Assembly: GCF_017104715.1 (NCBI RefSeq)
Contig: NZ_JAAGPI010000023.1
Coordinates: forward strand, 62,001-126,000
DNA: 64,000 bases
Direction: 5' to 3'
Origin: Burkholderia sp. Ac-20365
GTDB taxonomy: Bacteria > Pseudomonadota > Gammaproteobacteria > Burkholderiales > Burkholderiaceae
How positions within the stretch are numbered: position 1 is the first letter of the stretch; each line of letters begins with the position of its first letter. The notes under the pieces were generated by a model, which had not been told where the DNA came from, did no database searches, and was given only the letters and a program-made list of their open reading frames with translations. The translations under genes and the position numbers were made by a program. Shown here one piece after another: positions 25,831 through 35,093 of this stretch.

Positions 25831-27017
25831 GTGTTCTCCCAACGCGGCACCAGTCGTCCGTTTTCATCGAAGCGGTAGCGGCCGTCTGCGGACCCTGTAC
25901 CGAAGAGCATCAACACCTCGTCGTAATAGACAGGCTGGTTTTGTGTGGATTGTCCCGCGCCCGGTGCGGGCGCAGGGGCTGCAAGCGAGGCCAGATGCGT
26001 TTGCGCGAGGCCCGCTGCGCGCGTATCGCGAAACGCACGGAAGTATGGCAGCAGCGCGCCCCAGAAACCAATCGGGCCTTCACCCGTTGCGTTGCCGGTG
26101 GTCGTCGCGACTTTCTCGGGCGGCACGCCCGTCTGCGCAATCCGGTCGCGCATGCCGTGCAACGCAGCGAGCCACGGCTTCGCGAGCGGGTCGGCGGGTG
26201 CGGTCAACCCGGCCCACAGATAGACGCGAATCGCGTCGTAGCTGCCCACATCGCCCTTTTGAGGATCGACGATGAACTGGCCATCGCCCGAGCTTTCACG
26301 ATAAGCGGCCCAATCCGGCGAGAAGCCGAGCGGCGCGGTCGTCTTGATGAGCTTGAACGCGTTATCCGCGATGCGCGCCCACGGCCCGTTCGGCGACTGC
26401 GCGGCCATCGCGCGAATGAGAGGCAACGGCAGATAGCTTGGATTCAGGCGCGTCGTGTTGCCATTGCGAAACCCTTGTGGACCGGGCAGCAGCATCGGAC
26501 CAAGGCCGCGCAGATCGGCGACTTCCTGCTTTTCGATCTGCGTGACGAGCGCATAGGCGAGCTTCGTATAGGCCGGTTCGTGCCACAGGCGTCCCGCTTC
26601 GAACAGGTCATACGCGATCCACAGATCCGAGTCCGCCGCCGAATTCGGGTCGAGCACGCCATACGAGCCATCGGGTTTTTTGCCCCATTGCCACGAAGGC
26701 AGCTTCACGTCCTCGCCGTCGAAACGTCCCGCCGACAGGTTCGCGCGCGTCCAGCGCAGCAGACGCTCGAAGGTCGCGCGGTCATTGGCGACGAGCGCGA
26801 AGAACATGCCGTACGACTGCCCTTCGGATGTGGTCTGCTGCGTCGGCGTCGAGAAGTCGACGACACGTCCATCCTGCTGCACGAAGCGCGACACGAACGC
26901 GCGATACGCGGACCAGTCGTCGCACGTTGCGGCGTGTGCATGGCCGGTCATCCCCACAACAAGGCCCGCGCACGCGAGTGCGGTACGCAACGGACGTGAG
27001 AAAACTGCTGCCCGCAT
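25803..27017 (-). CDS. bcsZ: Endoglucanase BcsZ (GH8)
   Basis: 404 residues. A signal peptide (1-29, ending HAHA) places it in the periplasm. Glycoside hydrolase family 8 features: TSEGQSYGMFFALV with probable acid E65, and NSAADSDLWIAYDLFEAGRL with probable base near D129/D131. BcsZ trims or edits nascent cellulose and is needed for normal fibre export. It starts one base after the bcsB stop and overlaps bcsC. The Pro/Ala/Gln stretch near the C-terminus (about 348-360) is a small insertion. Confidence 0.94.
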   Translation of the reverse strand: MRAAVFSRPLRTALACAGLVVGMTGHAHAATCDDWSAYRAFVSRFVQQDGRVVDFSTPTQQTTSEGQSYGMFFALVANDRATFERLLRWTRANLSAGRFDGEDVKLPSWQWGKKPDGSYGVLDPNSAADSDLWIAYDLFEAGRLWHEPAYTKLAYALVTQIEKQEVADLRGLGPMLLPGPQGFRNGNTTRLNPSYLPLPLIRAMAAQSPNGPWARIADNAFKLIKTTAPLGFSPDWAAYRESSGDGQFIVDPQKGDVGSYDAIRVYLWAGLTAPADPLAKPWLAALHGMRDRIAQTGVPPEKVATTTGNATGEGPIGFWGALLPYFRAFRDTRAAGLAQTHLASLAAPAPAPGAGQSTQNQPVYYDEVLMLFGTGSADGRYRFDENGRLVPRWENTCQSANARS

Positions 27018-27018
27018 A

Positions 27019-29577
27019 TCAATCCTTCAACCGGCGCGCAGCGACCGCGCGCAACATCCGGTAGAACACGGCCGCGATGATCAGCGCCGCGATCAGTCCG
27101 CCGAACAGCAGCAGCAGCGGATGCACGGACAATGCCCAGCGCATGTATTCGATCGGCGACAGATGGCCGACGTAATACACGTCGCCGTTCGACACGACTT
27201 CGAGCGTGCGACCGCGCACCACCGTCAGGCCGCCCTGGATCGACTGGACGAGATCGGGATCGAGCATCGCATTGGTCAGATCGGTCTCCGACTGGCCGGG
27301 CGCGGAAATCAGCGCCACGACGCTGCGCCCCTTTTCGAGCGGCGACTGGAAGCCGGTGACAATCGCATCGCCCGACGCATTCACCAGCGACAGGTCCGCG
27401 CGACCCGCCGTACGGACGCCGCCGCGATCGCCATGCCACCAGTTGGCGATACGGAACGACACGTTCGAGAACTGCATGCGGCGCGTGTCGTCGTCGGCGG
27501 AAAACGGCATGTCCTTTTCCCATGTGGTCAGCAAGGGCTGCTGGCCAGGCGCGCCGATCACGAGCAGATCCTTGTCGGCGAAACGCTGTACATCCGCTGC
27601 GGTCGCAACGGTGACGCCCGTGACGGGGTATGCCGTCGATGCGCCCATGCGGCCCATCACCATCAGATACAGGCTGTAGTCGCTCGGGTTCGCGTTCACG
27701 GGCAGGATCACGGCCGTTTGCGAGAGGTCGGCGAGCTTGCTGAATGGCCAGCCGCTGTTCGCGAAGGCGGCGAGATCCGGCATTGCCATGTAGTGCGGGA
27801 ACGATGACAGATCGATGGTCGAATCGGGATCGATCTCGCCGCGCACGTTATCGAGCACCTGCCCCTGGCATTCGCCCGTCTTCGGCATGTCGTAGTAGAA
27901 GTGGAAACGCAGTTGCGCCTGCGACGCGAGCAGATGCGGCGGAATGTAGATCTCTTTCGACGCGGGCGCCGTGTTGTCCGGCAGCATCCGGTTCAGATAG
28001 CGGCCCAGATCGAGCATCGACGATGACTGCGCCGGAATGCGCAGCGCCTGCACGAAGTTGTTGTTCACGCTGATGTTGAGCGTCGAACGGTCGGGCGCGG
28101 GACGCACCGTGAAGCGGTAGCGCAGATCGACCGGCACGCCCTTTGTGCGCCACGTGAAGAGATCGGGGGGAATGCGCAGATCGACGCGCACCACATCCGG
28201 GTTATAGCCGCGCACGGACAGATCCTTCGGCACGGTCAGTTCGCCGAAGCGCACGGTGCGGTCGGTCGGCAGCCAGCCGGGCGCGTCGTACGGCTGACGC
28301 GCGCGCGGCGCGTCGACGTGCGTGATCGTCTGCACGGTGCCCGACAGCGCCGCTTCGCCCAGCGACAGCGCGTTCGCGGCGATCTTCAGTTCGCGCGCGT
28401 CGCGGCCCATCACGAGCAGCAGCTTGCCGCGCGCGGGCGCTTCGCGATCGACGACGGCCAGCATCGGTCCGTTGATGGTCGGCAGCGTGACGCCGGCCGG
28501 ACGTTCGTCGTTGGTCGCAAACACCACGGCGTTGCCCGACAACGGCGCGTTGTCGAGTTGCGCGGGGAACAGCGCGCCGCGATAACCTGCGAGCGAACCG
28601 AACCACGACGCGACGGCGCCCGCTGCTTCCAGCGCCTGCGACGAAGGCTTCGCGGCGAACACGAACGGCAGTTCGAGGCGGCGGATATCGCGACGGTCGA
28701 AGAACGGCAGCGGCAGCGCGCCGAGATCGGGCTTCGTCGCCAGCGATGCAAACGTCAGATCGAGCGAACTCGCATTGCTGACGGTCGCCCACAACGCGCT
28801 GCTCGCGGGGTCTTCACAGCCTTGCGTGTAATGGCCGATCAACTGGACGTTCAGGTGATTGAACTCGGTGATCAGACGCGGTTCGAGCGGAATGTCTCGT
28901 GCGAGCAGCGTGCCGGCCTGTTCGCGCGGCAACGGCAAGGTCGCGGCAACTTCGCCGTTCACCAGCACTTTCAGATGCGACAGGTTGGACAGCAGCGACG
29001 GCGAGTAGCTGTAGATCAGATGCAGATTCGCGCCCGTCACCACTTCGTCGGCGCGCACCGAAAACGGCACGCCGTTCTGGCCATCGACGCCGCGCAATTG
29101 CAGCGGATCGAGCGCGCCCAGTTGCGCGAACGTGAAGGTCTGGCGACGTCCGCCCGAGACAGCCGTGCCATTGTCGGCCGTGGTCGGCATCGTGTCGCGG
29201 CCGCTGCGCACGGCGGCGAACGTCTGCGCCATCGGCTCGGCGAATGCGGGCTGCAACGCGGCGCGCGGATCGACAGGTTTCGCGGCTGGCAGCGGCGGCA
29301 AACCTGAACCGGCCGGCGCGGACGGCACGAGTGGCGTCGTCGCGGGCGTCGTGCCCGGCTTCGCCGCGAGTTCGGCGCGCGTAGCGGGAATCGCACCTGG
29401 CGCAGTTGCAGGGGTCGCGTCGGAGGCCGCCCGAACGGTCGGCAACAACGCCCCGAACAGCAGCGACGCGGCGAGCGTCGCGCGCAGTGGCAGACGCCAT
29501 GCGTTGCGAATCGACAAACGCGCACCCATCCGCTTCGCCGCTGCTGAACCAGCGGTGTTGTTTCGCAAGATCCCCAT
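27019..29577 (-). CDS. bcsB: Cellulose synthase periplasmic subunit BcsB
   Basis: 852 residues. An N-terminal signal/anchor region (about 1-50), an Ala/Pro/Thr-rich spacer (about 51-110), then the paired carbohydrate-binding and flavodoxin-like domains of BcsB, and a C-terminal membrane helix (about 815-840) that packs against BcsA. Recognisable blocks include HLIYSYSPSLLSNLSHLKVL with NGEVAATLPL, and GFQSPLEKGRSVVALIS. BcsB guides the glucan through the periplasm and supports catalysis. ATG 29577 lies three bases after the bcsA stop. Confidence 0.93.
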   Translation of the reverse strand: MGILRNNTAGSAAAKRMGARLSIRNAWRLPLRATLAASLLFGALLPTVRAASDATPATAPGAIPATRAELAAKPGTTPATTPLVPSAPAGSGLPPLPAAKPVDPRAALQPAFAEPMAQTFAAVRSGRDTMPTTADNGTAVSGGRRQTFTFAQLGALDPLQLRGVDGQNGVPFSVRADEVVTGANLHLIYSYSPSLLSNLSHLKVLVNGEVAATLPLPREQAGTLLARDIPLEPRLITEFNHLNVQLIGHYTQGCEDPASSALWATVSNASSLDLTFASLATKPDLGALPLPFFDRRDIRRLELPFVFAAKPSSQALEAAGAVASWFGSLAGYRGALFPAQLDNAPLSGNAVVFATNDERPAGVTLPTINGPMLAVVDREAPARGKLLLVMGRDARELKIAANALSLGEAALSGTVQTITHVDAPRARQPYDAPGWLPTDRTVRFGELTVPKDLSVRGYNPDVVRVDLRIPPDLFTWRTKGVPVDLRYRFTVRPAPDRSTLNISVNNNFVQALRIPAQSSSMLDLGRYLNRMLPDNTAPASKEIYIPPHLLASQAQLRFHFYYDMPKTGECQGQVLDNVRGEIDPDSTIDLSSFPHYMAMPDLAAFANSGWPFSKLADLSQTAVILPVNANPSDYSLYLMVMGRMGASTAYPVTGVTVATAADVQRFADKDLLVIGAPGQQPLLTTWEKDMPFSADDDTRRMQFSNVSFRIANWWHGDRGGVRTAGRADLSLVNASGDAIVTGFQSPLEKGRSVVALISAPGQSETDLTNAMLDPDLVQSIQGGLTVVRGRTLEVVSNGDVYYVGHLSPIEYMRWALSVHPLLLLFGGLIAALIIAAVFYRMLRAVAARRLKD

Positions 29578-29580
29578 GCT

Positions 29581-31812
29581 TTATTTTCCGTTCTTCGAGT
29601 CGGTTGCTGCGGCCTTGCGTCTGCCGCTCCACGTGCGCAGGTCGGCATACAGATGTTCGAACAGTCCGCCGATGCCGCCCACACCGACGCGCATCACGTG
29701 TGACAGACTCTTGAGCGGCGTATCGACTTCGCGCCCTTCCGCCCAGCCGGTCCAGGCATCGGCACGTGCAAACGTGCTCTGCACGAAATCGAGTTCCTGC
29801 TCGCGCGTCATCGGCGCGAACTTCAGGCCGACTCGGCCCGGCACCGAATAGGTGACATCGGCGGGAAACACGAATTCTTCCTGGCCGCGAAACAGCGACA
29901 CGACCACGCTCTCGTGCAACGGCACCTGAATGGCGGCGGGCAGTTGCAGCGCGACGCCGCCTTCGGCGTAGTCGACCGTTTCACATACCAGCGTGCGGCC
30001 CGTCGAGAAGCGCAGCGACGCGGGAATGCGCATCGCGACGCGGTGTGTCGAGCGCACCTGGCGCTGCTCGCGCGCCGCCGCGACGCTCGCGCCGAGGATC
30101 AGCATGTTGTAGCCCGTCCACGCGAGGTTCAGCACGGTCGTCTGCACTTCGCTGTGCGAGCTGGAATTGAGCGCGATATGCACGCAGCCGACGATAAAAC
30201 CAATCAGGTTCAGCGCCAGCAGGATCAGATACGGCCGCGAAATGCCCCAGTCGAAGTACTGCTCTTCGATACGCCCACCCTTCGCCGTCACGTTGAACTT
30301 GCCGAGCTTCGGGTTGATCAGCGCGAGCAGCGTCGGCGCCGTGATGTACGACGCGAGCACCGATTCATAGACTTCGGACCAGAACGAATGGCGGAACTTC
30401 TGCTGCATCCGCGAGTTCGTGATGTTCGCGTGGAACATGTGCGGCAGCGCGAAGATCGCGATCGTGCCCGCCGCCGCCTGGATGATGTGCGCGTTGAAGA
30501 ACAGGAACGACAGCGGCGCGGTGAGGAACACGAGACGCGGGATGCCGTAGAAGAAGTGCATCATCGCGTTCAGATAGCACAGCCGCTGGCCGAACGAGAG
30601 CCCGCGCCCCGTCAGCGGATTGTCGATACGGAAAATCTGCGTCATGCCTCGCGCCCAGCGGATGCGCTGGCCGATGTGGCCGCCGAGACTTTCCGTCGCA
30701 AGACCCGCCGCTTGCGGAATTGCCAGATACGCGGTCGTGTAGCCTCGACGGTGCAGCTTGAGCGCGGTGTGCGCATCTTCCGTCACGGTCTCGACGGCAA
30801 TGCCGCCGATCTCTTCGACCATCGTGCGGCGCAGAAGCGCACACGAACCGCAGAAGAACGTCGCGTTCCACAGATCGTTGCCGTCCTGCACGAGACCGTA
30901 GAACAGTTCGCCTTCGTTCGGCACCTTGCGGAACGTGCCGAGATTCTTTTCGAACGGATCGGCGGAGAAGAAATGGTGCGGCGTCTGCAGCATCGACAGC
31001 TTCTTGTCGCGCAGGAACCAGCCGAGTCCGACCTGCAGGAATGAGCGCGTCGGGATGTGATCGCAGTCGAAGATCGCGAAGTATTCGCCGTCGGTGATCT
31101 TCAGCGCTTCGTTGATGTTGCCCGCCTTCGCGTGGCGGTTGTGCGAGCGGATCGTCCACGCCACGCCCACTTCTTCGCAGAACGCCTTGAACTCCGGGCG
31201 ACGGCCGTCGTCGAGCACGTGGATCGACAGTTTGTCTTTCGGATAGTCGAGCGCGATCGCCGCATAGATGGTCGGCTTCACGACCGACAGCGGCTCGTTG
31301 TAGGTCGGAATGAAAATGTCGACGGTCGGCCATGCGTTGCGATCCACGGGCAGCGGCAACGGCTTGCGCCTGAGCGGCCACGCCGTCTGGAAGTAGCCGA
31401 GCATCAGCACGAGCGCCGCATACACTTCCGCCGTTACCAGCAGCAGCCCCCACGCGGCGTCGAGCGGACGCTCCCAGTACGTGGTTTCCGTCAGACGCCA
31501 ATACATATAGCGGCCCGTTGCGATCACCGACAGCATGATCATCACGAGCGTCGCGTAGTGCCCTTTCGCGCGACGGAACAGCAGCGCGCACACGAAGCAG
31601 CAGATCGCGAACGTGAGCTGCTCGCCGAACGCGAGCGGCACGGTGAAGACGAAAAAGAGCGCCGCCAGCGCGAGCAGCACCAGCACGAGCGTGACCGGCT
31701 TGCTGCCGAGAATGCGTCCATCGATCAGATGCGACGCCAGCCGGTCGAAACGCGAACGGCGTGGCGGCTCGGCGTCGACGGCTTCGAGAATGTCCTCGGG
31801 TGCGGTGCTCAT
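29581..31812 (-). CDS. bcsA: Cellulose synthase catalytic subunit BcsA (UDP-forming)
   Basis: 743 residues. Membrane helices flank a GT2 domain whose catalytic set is intact: VLDDG (D201/D202), DCD (249-251), TED (344-346) and QRIRW (382-386). It polymerises UDP-glucose into beta-1,4-glucan and translocates it. A C-terminal PilZ domain (about 580-690) carries the c-di-GMP arginine motif RQVRSTHR (584-591). The second PilZ motif, normally DxSxxG, reads DYAEGG (614-619), with Ala at the Ser place. It overlaps bcsQ by four bases (ATGA) and is followed closely by bcsB. Control is expected to be by c-di-GMP; no cyclase gene is in the window. Confidence 0.96.
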   Translation of the reverse strand: MSTAPEDILEAVDAEPPRRSRFDRLASHLIDGRILGSKPVTLVLVLLALAALFFVFTVPLAFGEQLTFAICCFVCALLFRRAKGHYATLVMIMLSVIATGRYMYWRLTETTYWERPLDAAWGLLLVTAEVYAALVLMLGYFQTAWPLRRKPLPLPVDRNAWPTVDIFIPTYNEPLSVVKPTIYAAIALDYPKDKLSIHVLDDGRRPEFKAFCEEVGVAWTIRSHNRHAKAGNINEALKITDGEYFAIFDCDHIPTRSFLQVGLGWFLRDKKLSMLQTPHHFFSADPFEKNLGTFRKVPNEGELFYGLVQDGNDLWNATFFCGSCALLRRTMVEEIGGIAVETVTEDAHTALKLHRRGYTTAYLAIPQAAGLATESLGGHIGQRIRWARGMTQIFRIDNPLTGRGLSFGQRLCYLNAMMHFFYGIPRLVFLTAPLSFLFFNAHIIQAAAGTIAIFALPHMFHANITNSRMQQKFRHSFWSEVYESVLASYITAPTLLALINPKLGKFNVTAKGGRIEEQYFDWGISRPYLILLALNLIGFIVGCVHIALNSSSHSEVQTTVLNLAWTGYNMLILGASVAAAREQRQVRSTHRVAMRIPASLRFSTGRTLVCETVDYAEGGVALQLPAAIQVPLHESVVVSLFRGQEEFVFPADVTYSVPGRVGLKFAPMTREQELDFVQSTFARADAWTGWAEGREVDTPLKSLSHVMRVGVGGIGGLFEHLYADLRTWSGRRKAAATDSKNGK

Positions 31813-32597
31813 GCGACGTTCCTCGGCAATCCGGCCCGACCGTTCAGGCGTGCGCCCAACCAGTCGCCGCAGGCGCGCAGATCGGCGGCCGCCTGGCTAT
31901 GCGTGTCGTAGTGGATCACGGTGGTGTCGTAGGCGAGCGATTCGCTGACGCCCTGGTCGAGATGGATCACGCCGGGGAACATGTGGTCCGCCAGCGAATC
32001 GCGCAACACCTTGACCACGTCTTTCGTCAGGCTGCGGCTCTGGTCGACCTGATTGATCACATAGCCGTAGCCGATAAAGTCCTGACGCGGCAGCGCGTAT
32101 GTCTGGATCAGCCGCTCCATCTGCGGAATCGCTGCATACGATGCGGCGTCGGCGATTACCACGTTCAGCACGAAGTCGGCGGCGAGCAGCGCGGCGCGCG
32201 TGTAGACGGTTGCGCCCGGCGGCGTGTCGATCAGGACGATGTCGTTGGTATCGAGCGCGAGCGATTCGAGCGACGCGCGGATCAGATACGGATCGGCGTC
32301 CAGGCGCGCCTCGAACTCGCGCCGGTCGTCTTCGTTCAGCGCGCCATGCGGCAGCGCGGTAATGCCGTCGATGCCGTCGAACATCACCGTGCGCCACGAA
32401 GCGCCCGCGAGCGTCGCGCGCGCGACGCCGTCGTAGTTATCGATGGGAATGCCGAAGTGCAGGCGCAGCGCGTTTTGCGGATCGAAGTCGACGGCGATCA
32501 CGCGATTGCCGTTCGAGCCGAGCACCGATGCGAGATTCGCGGCGAGCGTCGTCTTGCCGACGCCCCCTTTAGCAGAAACAACGGATACGACTCTCAT
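31809..32597 (-). CDS. bcsQ: Cellulose biosynthesis ATPase BcsQ (MinD/ParA family)
   Basis: 262 residues. Deviant Walker A motif SAKGGVGKTTLAANLASVLG (about 8-27), Walker A' VIAVDFDPQNALRLHFG and Walker B IVLIDTPPG identify a MinD/ParA-type ATPase. BcsQ is needed for cellulose production in enterobacteria and is thought to place the synthase at the pole. Four-base overlaps with both bcsP and bcsA (ATGA) show tight coupling. Confidence 0.93.
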   Translation of the reverse strand: MRVVSVVSAKGGVGKTTLAANLASVLGSNGNRVIAVDFDPQNALRLHFGIPIDNYDGVARATLAGASWRTVMFDGIDGITALPHGALNEDDRREFEARLDADPYLIRASLESLALDTNDIVLIDTPPGATVYTRAALLAADFVLNVVIADAASYAAIPQMERLIQTYALPRQDFIGYGYVINQVDQSRSLTKDVVKVLRDSLADHMFPGVIHLDQGVSESLAYDTTVIHYDTHSQAAADLRACGDWLGARLNGRAGLPRNVA

Positions 32598-33508
32598 GCG
32601 TCACCATCCGCCTTGAAACGCGATTTGAAGGTGTCGCGCAGTGAACGGCCGGGCGCCGCCGATCCATGCGACAGCCGCGCGAAGAGCGTCGACAGGTCTT
32701 TCGACGGTCCATCGGAGCGCGCTTCCGGCTGCGGCGCGTTCTTGCCGCCGAACAGGCTGGCGAGGATCGAACCGCCCTGCTGCGATGCGACGCGAGGACT
32801 CTCCGTGACCGGCTTGTTAACTGGCTTGTTAACCGGTTTGTTAAATGGGGCACGAGCAAACGTTTGCCGCTCTTCGAAAAAAGGGGCGGCCGGAACGGCC
32901 TGTGCCGGGCGCTGCGGCGCGGCATCGCGTGACGGCAGTGAAGCCAGCGGCGCGGGCGGTGCTGATGGCGCAACGACCGGTGCGGGGGCGACGGATTTCA
33001 TCGGCGATTCGGCAACGGGCGTCACGGGCACCGATGGTATGGACGGTGCGGACTGCGGGGACTGTGCAGACGACATGGTCGGCGCATTCGCGGCGGCATT
33101 CGTGCGATCCGTGGCAGCCGCGACGGCGGGCGGCGGGCTGAAACGGCTCGCGCCCGTTTGCGCGGGCGCGACGGGCGGCGGCATCGACGCATGGCGATGG
33201 CCGCGCGCGAATAACGGCGGACGCGCCGGGCCAGTGGATTCGGAATCGGAAGCGCCGGGCGCGTCAACTGCGCGCGCCGGCTGCGAAGGCTGCAACGCCT
33301 GCACGGCGGGCTGGACGCGCGCCGCCGGCGACGCCGCGGGACGACCGGCATCCGGCACGGCTTCCGTGTGCGCGATGTCGAGCGCGTTCAGCAACGGCCA
33401 GCGTAGCGCAGCGTGCTTCGCGTCGTCGTCCCGCGTGACTTCCTGATATTGCCCGGCGTCGCCGCCGAAGCGCCGGAACAGATTACCGACGTCGTCTGAA
33501 ACGCTCAT
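32594..33508 (-). CDS. bcsP: Cellulose biosynthesis protein BcsP
   Basis: 304 residues. The N-terminus SDDVGNLFRRFGGDAGQYQE is the BcsP/BcsR-like block that marks beta-proteobacterial cellulose operons. The rest is long, Pro/Ala-rich and probably disordered, ending in a basic segment (LRDTFKSRFKADGDA). ATG 33508 follows AGGGGGA at good spacing and is preferred to 33535. A 12-base triplicated unit gives NKPVNKPVNKPV near residue 225. It overlaps bcsQ by four bases. Role: accessory protein of the synthase complex, probably acting with BcsQ. Confidence 0.85.
   Translation of the reverse strand: MSVSDDVGNLFRRFGGDAGQYQEVTRDDDAKHAALRWPLLNALDIAHTEAVPDAGRPAASPAARVQPAVQALQPSQPARAVDAPGASDSESTGPARPPLFARGHRHASMPPPVAPAQTGASRFSPPPAVAAATDRTNAAANAPTMSSAQSPQSAPSIPSVPVTPVAESPMKSVAPAPVVAPSAPPAPLASLPSRDAAPQRPAQAVPAAPFFEERQTFARAPFNKPVNKPVNKPVTESPRVASQQGGSILASLFGGKNAPQPEARSDGPSKDLSTLFARLSHGSAAPGRSLRDTFKSRFKADGDA
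32811..32846. repeat. Three 12-base tandem repeats in bcsP
   Basis: GGCTTGTTAACT, GGCTTGTTAACC and GGTTTGTTAAAT in a row, keeping frame and encoding a triplicated NKPV unit. Slippage could change copy number without a frameshift. Confidence 0.75.
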
Positions 33509-33621
33509 GATGTTCCCCCTGCTCGTCCTGCGCATCCCTGCACTTCATCAGCATGCCCGTGCGGCACACTGTTCACTATATGGTTAACGTCTTCGCTCGC
33601 GCCAAGTTTAGTCAGAGTAAG

Positions 33622-34086
33622 TCACGGCGCTTTCAACAGTCTGAACTCATATACATGCGCGCTGGTGCCTTGATATTCCTGCAATGCCAGCGACCCGGCA
33701 CCCAGTTCGTGCAGCCAGTGCTGATACGCGCCTTCGAGAAACGCCGATGCCCACGGCGCAGCCGTTTCGCCAAATGCGGCAAGCGGCGCGCAGCTATGTT
33801 CGATGGAAAGATAGTCGTCCCGTTCGGCAAGACCGACGAAACCCCAGTCGAGTCCCGACCATATGCCGTTGAGAAAAGCAGCGAGGTCGTCGAGCGTCGT
33901 GCAGTCGCTGGCCGGATAGCGCGCGGCGAAGCGGGCACCGATGCGCGACATCAGCACGCGCAGTTGCGACGTATCGAGTTGCGTGTCGAACTCTTCGGCA
34001 AGCGCAGTCAGAAAGCCGCGCCATTGCACGGAAGTCTGATGTCGCGTGTAATAGTCGAGCAGGTTTGCCGTGTGTTGGTCTTGCAT
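33622..34086 (-). CDS. bcsD: Cellulose synthase subunit BcsD
   Basis: 154 residues, full length for BcsD, the periplasmic octamer that helps crystalline cellulose assembly in Komagataeibacter. Recognisable parts: TSVQWRGFLTALAEEFDTQL near the start, RVLMSRIGARFAARYP in the middle, and a C-terminal HLxxGxxALQEYQGT-like end (GAGSLALQEYQGTSAHVYEF). First gene of the bcs operon; 113 bases separate it from bcsP, more than between any other pair, so an internal promoter is possible. An 8-base triplet repeat lies just upstream of its start. Confidence 0.9.
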   Translation of the reverse strand: MQDQHTANLLDYYTRHQTSVQWRGFLTALAEEFDTQLDTSQLRVLMSRIGARFAARYPASDCTTLDDLAAFLNGIWSGLDWGFVGLAERDDYLSIEHSCAPLAAFGETAAPWASAFLEGAYQHWLHELGAGSLALQEYQGTSAHVYEFRLLKAP

Positions 34087-34438
34087 GTCCGAGAGGTTGA
34101 TTACGTATGCGTAGGGTTAACCGGAACGCCGGAACGCCGGAACGGCACGGGTAATCCGGTATCGGACACCGTCACGCCGACAGACTGATATGGTCAGCGA
34201 ATCGTCATAATGGGCGTCGCCAGCATAGCATCGTTCAGCTGCCTATAAAAAAGCAACCGGCACAGTTTCTGATGTGGGAAGTGAACGACGGAACGATTAT
34301 TTTGCACTTGCTCTTTCGCTTCCGCTCTGTTCGGTTTAGCAAATGCTTCATTCGAACTGCGCATTTTCTTTCCGTGGCTTACACATCTGCCCGACTGCCT
34401 GCTTCTACTCAATGGATTACCGCTTCTGGAGTCACACG
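34087..34438. promoter_or_regulatory. Divergent promoter region of the cellulose operon
   Basis: 352 bases between bcsD (leftward) and the hypothetical gene at 34439 (rightward). It must hold the main bcs promoter. The part near bcsD carries a triplicated CCGGAACG (34121-34144). The middle (about 34230-34400) is AT-richer. No gene is seen; a frame at 34194-34412 has no coding character. Confidence 0.5.
34121..34144. repeat. Three 8-base tandem repeats before bcsD
   Basis: CCGGAACG three times without a gap, 35 bases before the bcsD start and so within its leader or core promoter. It could be a binding site array or a slippage-prone leader. Neither is proven. Confidence 0.6.
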
Positions 34439-34843
34439 ATGAACATCAACGACGAGCGCGCCATTCAGTTTCTTCGCGACATTCGCAAGCCGCTACTCGT
34501 GCTGCACAAGGCGATCCTCGATCACGAGCGCGCATTGTATGAGAAGGAGTTCGGTCCCGTCACGCCCGCCGCCTTTCTGCAAGTATTGATCAACGGAACG
34601 GGCTTTCGCTGGCTCAATCCATTGTCGACGGTAATTGCCAATACCGATGAGATTCTCGACGATGCAGAAGCGACCAGTGCCGATCGTGTTGCAGCCGTTG
34701 AATCGACCGTGGGTCTTTTCTCGGACGACCTGCCAGGCAATATTTTCCTGCCGCGTTATCGGCAAATTTTGCAGGGCAGTCCCGAGATACTGCATGCACA
34801 TGGTCAGATTGCGCCGATTTTAAAGTCGCTTGAAGGAAGCTGA
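34439..34843 (+). CDS. Hypothetical protein (134 aa) divergent from bcsD
   Basis: 134 residues; I recognise no domain. No signal peptide or membrane helix. It reads as a mainly helical soluble protein: an N-terminal segment FLRDIRKPLLVLHKAILDHE, a block PAAFLQVLINGTGFRWLNPL, and a C-terminal helix. ATG 34439 follows GGAG at seven bases and starts where the composition turns coding-like; the frame extends to 34343 without support. It shares its control region with the cellulose operon, so co-regulation is possible. Confidence 0.6.
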   Translation: MNINDERAIQFLRDIRKPLLVLHKAILDHERALYEKEFGPVTPAAFLQVLINGTGFRWLNPLSTVIANTDEILDDAEATSADRVAAVESTVGLFSDDLPGNIFLPRYRQILQGSPEILHAHGQIAPILKSLEGS

Positions 34844-35093
34844 TTAATCGACTCATTTGTTTCGCAATTGACTCGCTGCATAAATAGCGAAAGCGGGGCG
34901 CGCTCCTGTATCGACTCACCTTTTGCGAATTCGCTTCACGCGTGTTGAAAGCTCGATTTGCAGCATGCAAGAGTGGATTTCCTCGCTACGGTGAGAAGAT
35001 GCGGGAGCGCACATGAGCGTGCGGTGTGTGCGCGAACTTATCGACTCAAAAGCGAACCACACTCACACGAACGCCGAACGGAGTTGAACACGC

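Noticed and set aside
25877..26999. Plus-strand open frames opposite bcsZ
   Set aside because: Shadow of bcsZ, which shows GH8 motifs and proper spacing with its neighbours.
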